From Sporothrix humicola (lineage: Eukaryota > Ascomycota > Sordariomycetes > Ophiostomatales > Ophiostomataceae), in assembly GCA_021396245.1 (NCBI GenBank), contig WNYE01000103.1, positions 1-64,000 on the forward strand: a DNA stretch of 64,000 bases, written 5' to 3'. The position numbers and the translations under genes are program-made. Below are positions 21,105 through 31,812 of this stretch, piece after piece. The notes below the pieces were generated by a model. That model was given only the letters and a program-made list of their open reading frames with translations, was not told where the DNA came from and did no database searches. Position 1 is the first letter of the stretch. Every line of letters begins with the position of its first letter.

Positions 21105-22207
21105 CTACTTCGACTGTGCCTTTTGCGCAGCTTCGGCCTCGCGCGCAACACCGCCCGACGCCCGCCACCACACGTCGCCGCCCCAGCGCACAAGCCGCTC
21201 GGCGGCACCCGAGGGCGTCATGGCCGGGCGCACGTCCAGGTAGAAAACAGGTTCGCCGGTGGGCTCGGGCGGGCCCGAGTAGTAGTCGATCACGTAGCGC
21301 ACCTGCTTCTCTTCGCCGTTGACCTTGCGCGCAACGTACCAGTCGTGGCGGTCAAAGGGCGGCTCCGTCGCAAACTTGCTCGGGTAGACGCGGCCCAGGA
21401 ACTGCACAAAGGCCGCCTTGGGCGTCATCTCGCCGGGCCGGCCCTGGAACCGAATTAGGCGGGGCTCGGCCTCGCTGCCCTCTTGGCGCTCGAGCATCCG
21501 GGTAGCCATCTCTGCGTTTTCCTCGCCCCGCCGGCTGATCTGCCAGCCACGCGCCAGGCCGCGGCCGAACCGGCGCTCCCAGTCGATAATCTCGGCCCAG
21601 GCGCCCTCGTTCAGGAAATTGTGGACGGCGACCATGCTCTCGACGGCGGTGGCGTCGGTGTCGGTGTAGCCCTTGCGCAGCAGGGCATTATACATTTGCT
21701 GCGGGGAGGGGTACTCCCAGTTGCCGTCGCCGTCGCCGCGGGGGATCGTGGACTCTTCGCGGGATGTGGGCAGGGCGACGGACTGGTTGGGTGCGCGCTT
21801 CTGCGACAGATCGCGGAACATGTAGTTGAGGGGGTTGAGTTTGGAGAGGGTGGATGATTCGTTGGAGGAAGAGGCGGCGCCACGCTGGTCGTGAAGGACA
21901 GGGCAGCCGGAAGGAGGAGCTGCCGAGGAAGAGGAAGAGTTTGTGGTCGGATGGGGAATGGCCTTGCCGCTCAGGGCGTCGACAGTTGCCGTGTGCATAG
22001 GGCAGCCGCGCTGGTATAGTTAGTACAGTGAACGGGGATTCTATATAGACTGGCGTGCTACCGACTTACCGGTGGTGTTGCTGCATTGCTACCGGCGACG
22101 GGAGGATGTGATGCCGGCAGCTTGACAGGGCAGGCTGAAGCAGAAGAAGAAGAGGGAGAAGCGGAGGGGGCCGTGGACGGCGTCGTGTCGGCCCAGAACC
22201 AGCCCAT
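21105..22207 (-). CDS. CYC3: Cytochrome c haem lyase (holocytochrome c synthase), 347 aa
   Basis: Attaches haem covalently to apocytochrome c in the mitochondrial intermembrane space. Exons 22207-22070 and 22010-21105, intron 22069-22011 (59 bp, GTAAGT...CCAG, branch TACTAAC). The first ATG (22207) starts MGWFWAD, typical of the family. Three Cys-Pro haem-binding motifs are visible: CPV at 26-28, CPM at 49-51 and CPV near 82. The second sits on the exon junction and would be lost if only the long ORF were read. The axial-ligand histidine is His176 in [12 protein letters not shown], matching His154 of human HCCS. The conserved core continues through [31 protein letters not shown] and FYLDVRPA. 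It is head-to-head with the CQD1-like gene. Confidence 0.95.
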
Positions 22208-22931
22208 TGTGTTGAAGAGTTGTGTGTGTATGTGTTCAGAAATAAAAGGTTCAATCGAGTCAAAAATCGACTGTCGTTGCAGATTGTCGCAATCGTGGGT
22301 GGTTGTTGTCTTTATCGAAATAAATTGTTCAACTTTTTAATGGGTCGACGAGAGAAAAAATGAGGCAATGGGAGCCACTCAGTTTATCAGCAGCGTCACT
22401 CTTTTTCTGCTCCCTGTCGAGCCTGCCTATTCCCTGTATTTCCCCTCCAAAACTCAACTGTAGGCCTCCCTTATCGCTATCTGCCGCCCGACACCGCCCG
22501 GTTAATAGTGAGAAAAAAAAGTGTCTCTCGTCAACGCCACTTTCGTATCCCGGCCCCACCCGAGCAAGTCGTTCTTACCAAAGACTGAAAAGCACATGAA
22601 AGAGGGCGAACAAAAACGGTACCTGAGGAATGCAGACAGTTTTGCGCTAGCAAAAGGTACACAAAGTCAGCGCGTAAGCCCCCGCCGGAGTCGCTGCAAT
22701 TACAACTACGTCACGATGCCCGGACCGCACCTGCCGCGCCAAAATCGAATTCAACGCAACTGCCAACATTGACTTGCCACTTCCTGATTTTTGTCTCGAC
22801 AAATCATACAATTCAATCTTCAACACTGATAAAACACATCGACAGTTGTTGTCACTCGTTTACACGCTCGCTTACCATGCAACGCTGACACTACACCTCT
22901 CTCCATCTTACGGACCGTCATCCGACTCAAA
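22208..22931. promoter_or_regulatory. Shared divergent promoter, CYC3 / CQD1-like
   Basis: 724 bp separate two genes for mitochondrial proteins that are read away from each other. A CRE-like TACGTCAC is at 22707-22714. No CCAAT box was noticed. Co-regulation is possible but not shown. Confidence 0.5.
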
Positions 22932-25271
22932 ATGAGGCTCGCGCAGACCACTTTGGTTTCGGCCTCGGCCTCGGCCTCCCGGCTGGCGGCAATTCCTCTC
23001 CAACATTCGTTTTCACCACTATCACACACTCTCTCCCTCTCTCGGCACTCGATATTGCTCCGTCTACCGACATCACGACTTCCACTCCCCACTTCAACAA
23101 TCACATGCTCGTCCGCACGACACTCTTCACGGCCAATTCACACCACGGCGCGACGAACAGCATGGCGGACAACAGAGACAATTGTCCCGCCAAAAAGCCA
23201 ACGATCAAGATCATGGGGTGGAAATAATGACTGGGAAGGAGGAAGACAATCACAATCTGGAGGCAGTCGAACACGACGAGCTCGCGTCACACTCCTCGCA
23301 GCCATCCACGGCGGAACAGCAGCCGCCCTCGGCACGTCTGCCTTTGTCGAGCTCAGCGAAAAGGACAATGCCGGCACAGAGTACACGACCGAATCGCGCA
23401 TGCTCGAGGTGTCCCGCGAGGAGATTGACCGCAAGCGCCAGCACGTCCACGACGAAGACGGACACATCCTGGCGGCGGTGCACTACGTTGTCCGGCTGCT
23501 GGACCTGTTTTTCTGGGAGCCACTATGTACTGGCCTGCGATTTGTTCAGTTAAGCTGCATTTTCGTGCCCGTCATCGTTGCGGTGCCCGCCCTCTGGGTC
23601 GGCCAGCGCCAGCCCGACCGCGACAACGAACGTTCCGGGGCGCTCTGGTGGTACGGCATGCTGGTGCGCGGCATGGAGTACGCCGGCCCGACGTTCATCA
23701 AGTTGGGCCAGTGGGCAGCTTCGCGGTCAGACATTTTCCCGCAGGAGCTGTGCGACATCATGTCCAAGCTGCACTCGGACGCACCCGCACACTCCCTGAG
23801 GACCACGAAAAAGACAGTCGAGGCGGCCTTTGACGGCCGGCCGTTTGACGAGATCTTTGCCGAGTTTGAGGAGGAACCGTTGGGCGTGGGCGCCATTGCC
23901 CAGGTCTACAAGGCCAAGCTGCGGCCCGATCTTGCCGTGCCGGGCGACGTGGACGTGATGCACATTGAGGAAGAGGGCGACGAAGACCAGCATCAAGTGC
24001 TGGCGGCCGTCCGCAACAAGGTGCAGAGCAATGTGCGGCGACACGTCGACCCGCTCCTCAAGAGCTCGCCCCAGCGTGTGCCATCCTCCTACGTGGCCAT
24101 CAAAGTGCTGCACCCAGGCGTTGAGCGCACAGTCCGGCGCGACCTGCGCATCATGCACTTCTTTGCTTCTCTCTTGAATGCGGCCGTGCCCGGCATTGAG
24201 TGGCTGTCGCTGCCCGACGAAGTCGTCCAGTTTGGCGAGATGATGAAGCTGCAGCTCGACCTGCGCATCGAGGCCGCCAACCTGGCCATTTTCCGGCGCA
24301 ACTTCAAGGACCGCACGACGGCCTGGTTCCCGTTCCCCTACACCGAATTTACGACACGCAACGTTCTCGTCGAGGAGTTTGCACAGGGTATCCCGCTCTC
24401 CGACTTTATGGAGAACGGTGGCGGCGTGTTCCAGCACGACATTGCCTCTGAGGGTCTGGATGCGTTCCTACGAATGCTGTTGCTTGACAATTTTGTGCAC
24501 GCCGACTTGCATCCGGGCAACATTATGGTGCGCTTCTACAAGGCCTCCAAGCCGGATTTATCAATAACAAGACCCGTCCATCCGCCGGGTGGACATGTGG
24601 ACCAATCCGACGTCACCGAGCAAGTTCTGGAGCGTTTGCGGCCATTCCGTCACCGCAAGAACGTTGCGGCCTGGGAGAACGAGCTCGCCAAAATTGAGGC
24701 CGAGGGGTTCCACCCGCAACTCATCTTTATCGACACAGGCTTGGTGACCCAGCTCAACCAGACGAATCGCCAGAACTTCTTGGACCTGTTCAGGGCGGTC
24801 GCCGAGTTTGACGGCTACAAGGCCGGCCATCTCATGTGCGAGCGCTGCCGCCAGCCCGAAGCCGTTATTGACAAGGAAGTCTTTGCCCTCAAGATGCAGC
24901 ATCTGATCTTGAGCGTCAAAAGCCGTACTCTGGCCCTCGGAAACGTCAAAATTGGCGATATCCTCCAACAGGTTCTGGACATGGTCCGCTCCCACCACGT
25001 GCGTCTCGAGGGCGACTTTGTCAACATTGTCATTTCCATTCTGCTGCTGGAAGGCATCGGCCGCAGCCTCGACCCGGCCACTGACTTGCTGAGCGCGTCC
25101 CTGCCGATCCTGCGGCAGCTCGGCGCGCAGAGCGGCGCGGGCATGATGAAGCAGGGCGACTTTTCCATGTTCCGGATCTGGGTCGGCCTGGAGGCGCGGC
25201 GGTTCATGCAGGCGAGCGTCGAGGATGTGGAACGGTGTGTCAAGTACGATCTCCTCTCGCCGAATGTATGA
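22932..25271 (+). CDS. CQD1: Mitochondrial UbiB/ABC1 kinase-like protein, Cqd1/ADCK2 type, 779 aa
   Basis: Member of the atypical kinase-like UbiB family; yeast Cqd1 (YPL109C) helps control coenzyme Q distribution from mitochondria. Intronless. A basic, Ser/Leu-rich presequence (about residues 1-80) suggests mitochondrial import. A hydrophobic segment at about 205-230 (FVQLSCIFVPVIVAVPALWVG) probably anchors it in the inner membrane. The family KxGQ motif is at about 255-262 (FIKLGQWAASR), the nucleotide loop reads PLGVGAIAQVYKAKL, and the catalytic loop HADLHPGN is at about 523-530. The DFG position reads IDTG (about 599), as in the ADCK2 branch rather than COQ8. A charged insert (about 335-385) separates the loop from the VAIKVLHPG strand. 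Confidence 0.85.
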   Translation: MRLAQTTLVSASASASRLAAIPLQHSFSPLSHTLSLSRHSILLRLPTSRLPLPTSTITCSSARHSSRPIHTTARRTAWRTTETIVPPKSQRSRSWGGNNDWEGGRQSQSGGSRTRRARVTLLAAIHGGTAAALGTSAFVELSEKDNAGTEYTTESRMLEVSREEIDRKRQHVHDEDGHILAAVHYVVRLLDLFFWEPLCTGLRFVQLSCIFVPVIVAVPALWVGQRQPDRDNERSGALWWYGMLVRGMEYAGPTFIKLGQWAASRSDIFPQELCDIMSKLHSDAPAHSLRTTKKTVEAAFDGRPFDEIFAEFEEEPLGVGAIAQVYKAKLRPDLAVPGDVDVMHIEEEGDEDQHQVLAAVRNKVQSNVRRHVDPLLKSSPQRVPSSYVAIKVLHPGVERTVRRDLRIMHFFASLLNAAVPGIEWLSLPDEVVQFGEMMKLQLDLRIEAANLAIFRRNFKDRTTAWFPFPYTEFTTRNVLVEEFAQGIPLSDFMENGGGVFQHDIASEGLDAFLRMLLLDNFVHADLHPGNIMVRFYKASKPDLSITRPVHPPGGHVDQSDVTEQVLERLRPFRHRKNVAAWENELAKIEAEGFHPQLIFIDTGLVTQLNQTNRQNFLDLFRAVAEFDGYKAGHLMCERCRQPEAVIDKEVFALKMQHLILSVKSRTLALGNVKIGDILQQVLDMVRSHHVRLEGDFVNIVISILLLEGIGRSLDPATDLLSASLPILRQLGAQSGAGMMKQGDFSMFRIWVGLEARRFMQASVEDVERCVKYDLLSPNV

Positions 25272-26639
25272 TTACAATTACGCAATAACGCGATTCCGGC
25301 GTTTAGACTCCTCGTGGCAAAGAATGGCCAAGGATAGAAGAAAAGCTTGAAGCTTCTACGAAAGCTTGGAAGCTTGAGAGCTCAAAGGCGCTACTGTGTA
25401 CAGAATCAGGGAAGCTTAGGAAGGTTCAACGGCTTTCCGGATCGGATAATGCAATAATGTATGGAGCATATGGCCGACGCTGCCGGTGTTTGGTGTTTGA
25501 TAGACGATATGGAGCGGTAAAAGAAGGCATTGGGCATTTGCATAGAGTTACGAGGCCATAAGATAGCATTGTGTTGATAGCATTACAATATTACGAAGCT
25601 ATTCCTTTCAACGAAGAATGAAATGATCAAGTCTTGTCAAACGTCTATGCCTTTTTGGTGAAGGAAGGAAGCTTGGACAGCTCAAGCTCTCTCGCATCTC
25701 CCGATATCCGTTATCCCATTATCGGTTAACCGCCAGCTTCTTCTCATCCAACACGTGTCGAGGTCTCGGCAAGCTTAGCTGTCAATGTGTCTGGACAGGT
25801 GTGTGTGTAGGAATTATCCGAGAGTGAAAGAGCAAAAATATAAAAATAACAGCAAAATGAAGTGGGATTACAATTGAAAACACAACTGCCCTCCACAGAT
25901 ACAAAGAGCAAAATGGCGTCAGATGGCGCAAGAAAATGAAGAGTCATCACAACAGAGACTGAGAAATCGCCAATTTCATGGAGACGAGGGAGACGAGAGA
26001 GATCCAACGTCCTCGCAACTTGCTCACTGTCGTCAATGGCTGCAAATCGAAACTACCAAAAGTGCAAATTGTTTCGCAACGCGTGGCCCGTCTGGCGTGC
26101 CAATGCCGAGACCAACCGGTTCCTTGTCCAGGCCCATAGTGATCACAGTGATCAGGGAGTGAGAATGTCCAAGGACGTTCACAGGGCCATTCAATGACCA
26201 TTCAACATCCATTCAGGGCAGAAAAAGTGGTTATTGCATGTCATACTTTGCATGTTTTGACAAACAAGGGCGGGCCGGTGGGAGGGGGTGGCCTCGACGG
26301 TGCAGGAGTGCGTGCTCGTTGTGGTAGAATTCACAGGTCAGGTGTATGCCATCGTTACGTAAAAACACGTAAAAAGACGTAAAAGGTTTTAAAAGGAGTC
26401 GAGTGTTGGCGAGGAGAATTGGAGAAATTGGTAGAGAAAGCTGTTCGTGATACAGTGCGGGACAGTGCGCCCAGGCGGTGTGGGACGGTTCAGGCGGAGG
26501 TGTCGTTTATAGGGAGATTCGTAAGAATTCCAGGGAGAGAGACCTGAAACGCCTGGGAAAGTGACTGGGGAGGGCCTGTATTTTCGAGTAAGAGGCCGAG
26601 GAAGAGCATGTTTGTTCACATGAACTGCAAAATTTTATA

Positions 26640-26707
26640 GGCTTTTTAGGGGATGGATTAGATCTTTTAGGCCTTTTAGGGCATTTAGGTCTTTTAGGGC
26701 ATTTAGG
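26640..26707. repeat. TTTTAGG-rich degenerate repeat, copy A
   Basis: Series of 10-16-bp units ending in TTTTAGG or ATTTAGG, including three TTAGGG hexamers. It shares an exact 20-mer (26684-26703) and the 16-mer TTAGATCTTTTAGGCC with copy B at 28533-28590, in the opposite order. Confidence 0.75.
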
Positions 26708-26936
26708 CCGGCCGTCTACCCACTGTAAAAGTTTTTCCAGCGCAGTGGCTGAGTCGATTTGGCCACCTTGCGGGCGTCTGGAAGGCATTTGCACAGTGCC
26801 CGCTGCCCATTTAGGATCTCCACCGGCTTCTTGGCACCGCCTCGATCCCCTGATCATCGATTTTGTGGGAGAGAAGGCCAGTCTTCTAGATTCTTTGTCT
26901 TGACGTCGTTTGTTGTTGCTGTGACGCTCTTGGACA

Positions 26937-26953
26937 CAAAAGCTTGGCTTTTG
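26937..26953. repeat. Hairpin CAAAAGC-TTG-GCTTTTG
   Basis: Seven-bp perfect stem with a TTG loop. It has the same core as the hairpin at 14560-14578. Confidence 0.5.
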
Positions 26954-27962
26954 GGCCGGGCTCTCTCGCTCGCCCCCTTTGGACCACGCTGTCTGCATTT
27001 CCTGCATTTATTTTACGTGATGCTAAGCCTTTTCCAAGACTTCTGACTGTTTTTTTGTATTTTTTTCAGTCCACTCACTTATGATCACAGAGCTCGTTTT
27101 TATGAGAGAATGAAGACTTTTCACCATTCTGACGACTCATCGTGCTCCATCAGACATTGTGTCGTCCTTGTGTCGTCTTGTGTGTCTGATTGATAAAAAT
27201 CTGCAAAACTGTGCCGTGCATCATGGATCAATGGTCACACACAGTGCCTCGTAATATCGTAAAGAGCGGACGCGATGGGGTAATCATTATGTTAGAGCAA
27301 CTCATGGATGCAAAAGAAGAAATGAAATAAAGACGGAAAATAATAAAACACAGACTCGACGGAATATCAGAAAGTGACGTTCGGTGATTTCTCCGGCCAG
27401 GATTCCAGCACGTTTTGAAGTACATGTTTTGAGCACGTCTTGAATACCAAAATGTCACGATATTCTAATATAAAACTTTGTACTTGTACATGCCCATCTC
27501 GAATCCCAACATTCCACCGACCATGTCCGCCAATTCCAGCCCTGCCGAGCCCCTGGCTTTATTTTTATTTTTATTTTTAATTCCTTCGTGATCTAAATGT
27601 CCACGGGCTCCTCTTCTCCTCACTCTCCTCTTTTGAAAATTTCTTTGGCTTGTGTTTTATCGGTTTATCGTTTTATTATTTCACCCCCTCTTTCGGTTGA
27701 ATCCACAACAGCTGGCAAACGTGATCCTCGAAATCGAAAATCATCATATGAGCAAAAACTCATTCAGGACAGCAGCTCGGCCAGGTACCAAAGTCCCCAA
27801 ATAAGACGTTGAAAAGCATTGGATTCACCGTCCCGTGAGCCCCTGTACCGTGTACACGTATCTTACAGACCCCGTAAAATACATTCCAGTCCATGGGTCC
27901 AGATGGATATCAAAAAAGGTCACGATGATTGAGAACAGGGGCTGAAGAGGAGAAGGAAATAA

Positions 27963-28008
<46 letters not shown>
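27963..28008. repeat. T11-A35 homopolymer pair
   Basis: Eleven T followed directly by 35 A. It can fold back on itself and is prone to slippage, so its exact length in the assembly is uncertain. Confidence 0.9.
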
Positions 28009-28009
<1 letters not shown>

Positions 28010-28241
28010 CGCGGGCGCAGGGGCATTCCTCCTATTTTTGATACATGAGCATATGGGACAGTTTTTCTGCATTGGGGAATCCCAATAACCATTTGAACCA
28101 TTGAATGAGCTTCGATCAGAACAAACGGTGAGCTCGAAAGGTGAGCAATTGGATCAACGGATGTCGAAGAAGCAATGGAAAAGCAGAAAAGCGGGCCAAA
28201 GGTGAGGCATGCACAGATGCAGTCGTATTAGTGTGCATATG

Positions 28242-28268
28242 CACTGTAGACACTGTAGACACTGTAGA
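28242..28268. repeat. Three-copy 9-mer CACTGTAGA
   Basis: Three perfect tandem copies. Similar in period, but not in sequence, to the array at the left edge. Confidence 0.85.
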
Positions 28269-28532
28269 CACAGAGACACCGCAAAAGAGAAGCTGCATAC
28301 GGACGTTTGAGCCGAACTCGAGCTTTCGGCCCCTGTTTCTGCATGCTCTGTACCTTTTTGCTGTTTCTGTCGTCGTTCTCTCTTTGTATCGACCGTGTAC
28401 CCTCTATACCGACTATAGCCACACCGTAGCCACCAACGCAGCCCATCGTGACCTTTCGGCGACCTGTCCGTTACAAAAACGTAAAAAGTTGACGCCATGT
28501 TCGCCAACTGTCCGCCCGGCCCTGCGCCCGTG

Positions 28533-28590
28533 TTTTTAGGTCTTTTAGGTCTTTTAGGGCATTAAGGGGCTGTTAGATCTTTTAGGCCAG
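28533..28590. repeat. TTTTAGG-rich degenerate repeat, copy B
   Basis: Second tract of TTTTAGG units, 1.9 kb from copy A. The shared exact 20-mer is at 28544-28563. A related TTTTAGGGG also occurs near 28804-28812. Confidence 0.75.
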
Positions 28591-29225
28591 GCGACCTCTT
28601 TGTCTTCAGCAGTGCCACAGAGTTGCAGAGCAAAAGCAGAGAGACTGAAGGACAATACGAAAACGCCAACGAAGAGGCGAGAAAGCTGTAGAACAGTCAT
28701 CCAGAAGACAGAGAAATAGCGAAGCCGAGGACAACACAAGAGCAAAAGCGTAGGCGCAGCCGTTGAACTGGACTTGTCTCCTCGGGAACGTTGTTAGGCC
28801 TGTATTTTAGGGGCGTTTTTTCAGTGGTTCCAGTGGGAAAATGGCCACTATGACTGTTATTTTTGGACTTTCACGCTTTCCGCCTTCACACCTGACTGTT
28901 CTTGACGCTGTCTTTCAAGTGCCAAGACCCGTCCGCCAAGGCCAAGGCAAACGACCCAAAGAGCGACCCAGACCAAAGAGGACCCGCCCCCAGAAAATTT
29001 TCAGAAAGAGAATCAGGTGTGCAGGGGAGTGTGGCACAGGGGGGCGTGCGCTAAGAAGATTTCACAGAGGAAAGGAGAGAGAAAGCTCGAGGGGTGTACG
29101 TCTGTAAGTCGTTCTTGCCCAAAATACACCCAAAACGTCACTAACACGAAAAATCCGGGGGAGTGTACCTTGCCTTTCGCGTTCGCCTGTTGTTTGTTTG
29201 TACGTCTTCATTTTTTAAGAAGGGA

Positions 29226-29234
29226 TATATATAA
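29226..29234 (+). promoter_or_regulatory. TATA-like element of second F-box gene
   Basis: TATATATAA, 282 bp before the ATG at 29516. A long CT-rich leader lies between (29340-29500). Confidence 0.35.
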
Positions 29235-29515
29235 CAATGGGCAAGCCGGCAAAACCTAGAGCTTTTCATGACGGCATTGAGCTTGATTCTTGTGTCTTTT
29301 GTCTTCCTCGTTGACGATTTCTTGATTTCAGCATACGACTTCCTTTTCTAGCATCCATATTTATTTACTCCTTTGCTCCTTCCTCTTCAACATCGTCAAC
29401 CTCCTTCCTTGTCATACTTTATGGCTTTGACTCAATAACGACAAATCCCAACAAACCTCCTTTTTCTCCCTTTTCCTCCTTTCTCCCATCAACTCACACA
29501 ACCACGCACACAACC

Positions 29516-30865
29516 ATGGCTACCTCAATATCATCAACAACAACCACTTCCACACCCGAGGTCGCCTCGTGGCAGGATGTTGGCTACCGCTGCCCGCGCC
29601 CAGGCTTCTTCCTCGGCGACGACGGCTCCATGTCCTCTTCCAAGGTCCTGACTTCCACCGACGACCTCCCGACCAAGTGGAACATGGGCCGTCTCGGCAA
29701 GCTGCCCCTTGAGCTGCTACACCAGATTATCGAGGACGTGGCCGAGTCCGATATTCGCGCCCTGGTGGCTCTCCGCAACTGCAACCGCGCCACAGCCACC
29801 GTCGTCGAGAGCTACCGCGACTTCTCGACTGTGGCTGCCTTCCCTCGTGCCCTGGGCGCTCTCGTGCGTCTGGCTCCCGACGCCTCGCGCAACGCCCCGT
29901 CGACCTCCACCCCCGTCTCTCTCAAGGCTATGGCCAAGTGCTTGCGCACCACATCGTGTGCCAGCTGCCTGCGGAAGCGCGACGCTTCTGGCGATTCTGA
30001 GAGCGAGGTCCCCTACGGCGACTACATTTACCTGTTGACGCCTGAGCGTATCTGCTACTCCTGCTTCCGCTCGCAGCCCGAGTACCTGCCCGTGGCCCGC
30101 TTTGCCGCCGCCGGCAACCACCTGCCGCAGCTCCAGCAGCAGCACAAGGATCTGCTGGACAGCCAGCCCCTGACAAGAATCACTGTGCCGCCCGGCCGCT
30201 ACGGTGTTCTGGCCCGTCTGACCCAGCCCGTCGACCTCTTTGACCGCCGGCAAGTCTATGCCGCCGAGGAGGAGGCCCAGGTTGCCGACGGTTTTGCGTC
30301 GAGCAGCGCGTCCAACGCCAACGCAAACACAAACTTGACCAACATCATCACACCTTCGGTGGACCGCATCTCCACCGTCCGCGGCCGCCCAGTCGTCCCC
30401 GGCAAGCGCGGCATCATGGGCCTGTCGCCCGCCCGGCCGGTTCCTACTGCGACCGCCGTTGCTTCCACCCGCCCCGACCCTCTGCGCTACGCCGCCGTCA
30501 TCCCCGGCCCCTACTGGGTCCAGGAGGACAAGACTCTGCGGCCCACCTCCGACACGCCCATCGACCGCGGCTACGCCTGCCGCGCCTGTGCCCAGACCGA
30601 CCGCAAGTCGGCTGGCCACGCCGGCTGGGCCGACCCGCTGGCCCGCTACACCGAAGAGGGCCTGCAGCGCCACGTCGCCGACCCCCGCTTCGGCGGCCGC
30701 GTCCTGCGCCGCCGTGTCGGCATGGCCGACATCTACGAGCACGACGCGCCCCGCAGCGGCCACTTCCCGCCGCCCGTCGAGTTTGGCGCCACCGCCGACC
30801 TGGCCCGGCGCTACGACTCGGTCATTCTCGTCCCCGATGGTTCGGTCATCGGTTCGCGGATGTAA
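29516..30865 (+). CDS. F-box-like protein with three CxxC pairs, 449 aa
   Basis: Intronless; ATG in good context (ACCATGGC). Residues 58-100 carry an F-box-like motif (LGKLPLELLHQIIEDV, then IRALVALRNCNRAT). A Zn-type set of cysteine pairs follows: CASC (about 146-149), CYSC (about 179-182) and, far downstream, CRAC (about 358-361). A low-complexity Asn/Ala/Ser stretch (about 260-285) separates the halves. The C-terminal part contains HVADPRFGGRVLRRRVGMADIYEHD and looks globular. The role is inferred from the F-box only: it may act as an SCF substrate receptor, but SKP1 binding is unproved and no leucine-rich repeats or WD40 blades are seen. It is not obviously a paralogue of the F-box protein at 5619-7505. 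Confidence 0.7.
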   Translation: MATSISSTTTTSTPEVASWQDVGYRCPRPGFFLGDDGSMSSSKVLTSTDDLPTKWNMGRLGKLPLELLHQIIEDVAESDIRALVALRNCNRATATVVESYRDFSTVAAFPRALGALVRLAPDASRNAPSTSTPVSLKAMAKCLRTTSCASCLRKRDASGDSESEVPYGDYIYLLTPERICYSCFRSQPEYLPVARFAAAGNHLPQLQQQHKDLLDSQPLTRITVPPGRYGVLARLTQPVDLFDRRQVYAAEEEAQVADGFASSSASNANANTNLTNIITPSVDRISTVRGRPVVPGKRGIMGLSPARPVPTATAVASTRPDPLRYAAVIPGPYWVQEDKTLRPTSDTPIDRGYACRACAQTDRKSAGHAGWADPLARYTEEGLQRHVADPRFGGRVLRRRVGMADIYEHDAPRSGHFPPPVEFGATADLARRYDSVILVPDGSVIGSRM

Positions 30866-31812
30866 ACCGGCGTAGCCGGCAACATTATCACCACCATAAC
30901 CTACTTATGAATGAACGACACAACAAAAAGTTAATACTGGCATATGGAACTTGGACGATTTGCTTTTTTCTATTTTCTTTTCTTTTTCAGTTTCGGATAT
31001 GGCATTTTCAAGGATTTACTTAATTGGGATACTGGCGTCTAAAAATACTTTGCTTCTTCAACAACGAAGACATGATCATAGCAAAACTTAATAATTCATT
31101 ACTTGGTTTTTTTCTGTTACAACCGTTTTTCCTACAAACATTTTCTTGATCTTACGTGATTTACGTACCGCTAATACACAGTTCACCTTTTTCTAATCAA
31201 AATAATGAAAATAAAACTTGTATTCCGTTCCAAATATAAAACATAATAAATAAACACTTAAAACAATATACGAATACGTTAAAACCTACTCTCTTAAAAC
31301 CTACTCTCTTCTTTCTACGGCGCAAACAAACAAAACGATTATAGTAAAGTGATCTGAGTTGGGTGTGTGAGGCTAATATAAATCGATGACAAGATAAGAC
31401 CGTGGATAAGGCTGGTTATCTCAGCACCAGGCTGCATAGCTTGGGCCCTTATAGACGACGACAATTACACCATGGTGAAAACACTCGGCTACACTAACAT
31501 TTCAACTTTCAAAAAAGGCTTATTAAATTTTCCGAAAAGGCAAAGTGGCCAGGAAAGTGCCCAAAATGTAACTAGGAAGAGTAAGAAGAGAGACGAAGGG
31601 AAATAAGAGTACATTACATGACAGACAAACACAATGGGGTAAATAAAATTAAACAACAAGACAAAAAGCAACGAAAACAAACATGAAATCAACGAAAAGC
31701 CCTTGTCGTATCCTCCAACTCCCAATACAATAATAACAAAAAAATCAAACCAACAGACAACACCCGACGTTAACTCTTTGACTGGACACAATGCTGGGAA
31801 CACCGCCTTTGT
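30866..31812. other. Convergent 3' region, F-box gene / TOR
   Basis: About 950 bp of AT-rich sequence between two convergent genes, with a direct repeat TTAAAACCTACTCTCT (31278-31309). No gene seen; a short hydrophobic minus-strand ORF (31489-31803) is compositionally driven. Confidence 0.55.

Larger units (their letters stand above)
25272..29515. other. Long intergenic region (4.2 kb) with low-complexity and repeat tracts
   Basis: No gene is convincing. It contains HindIII-site-rich short repeats just after CQD1 (25341-25385), a CGTAAAA-rich tract (26350-26399), two TTTTAGG-rich tracts (26640-26707, 28533-28590), a T11A35 homopolymer pair (27963-28008) and a three-copy 9-mer (28242-28268). 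The last 400 bp are pyrimidine-rich leader and promoter of the next gene. ORFs such as 28841-29107 are Arg/Pro/Lys-rich noise. Confidence 0.5.

Noticed and set aside
22932..25271. COQ8 (the essential UbiB protein)
   Set aside because: The usual COQ8 alanine-rich loop and IDFG are replaced here by PLGVGAIAQVY and IDTG, which fit the Cqd1/ADCK2 branch better.
26640..26707. Interstitial telomere
   Set aside because: Only three TTAGGG hexamers, not in tandem. The unit is a degenerate TTTTAGG repeat instead.
28841..29107. 88-codon Arg/Pro/Lys-rich frame
   Set aside because: Compositional noise in repeat-rich intergenic DNA just upstream of the second F-box promoter.
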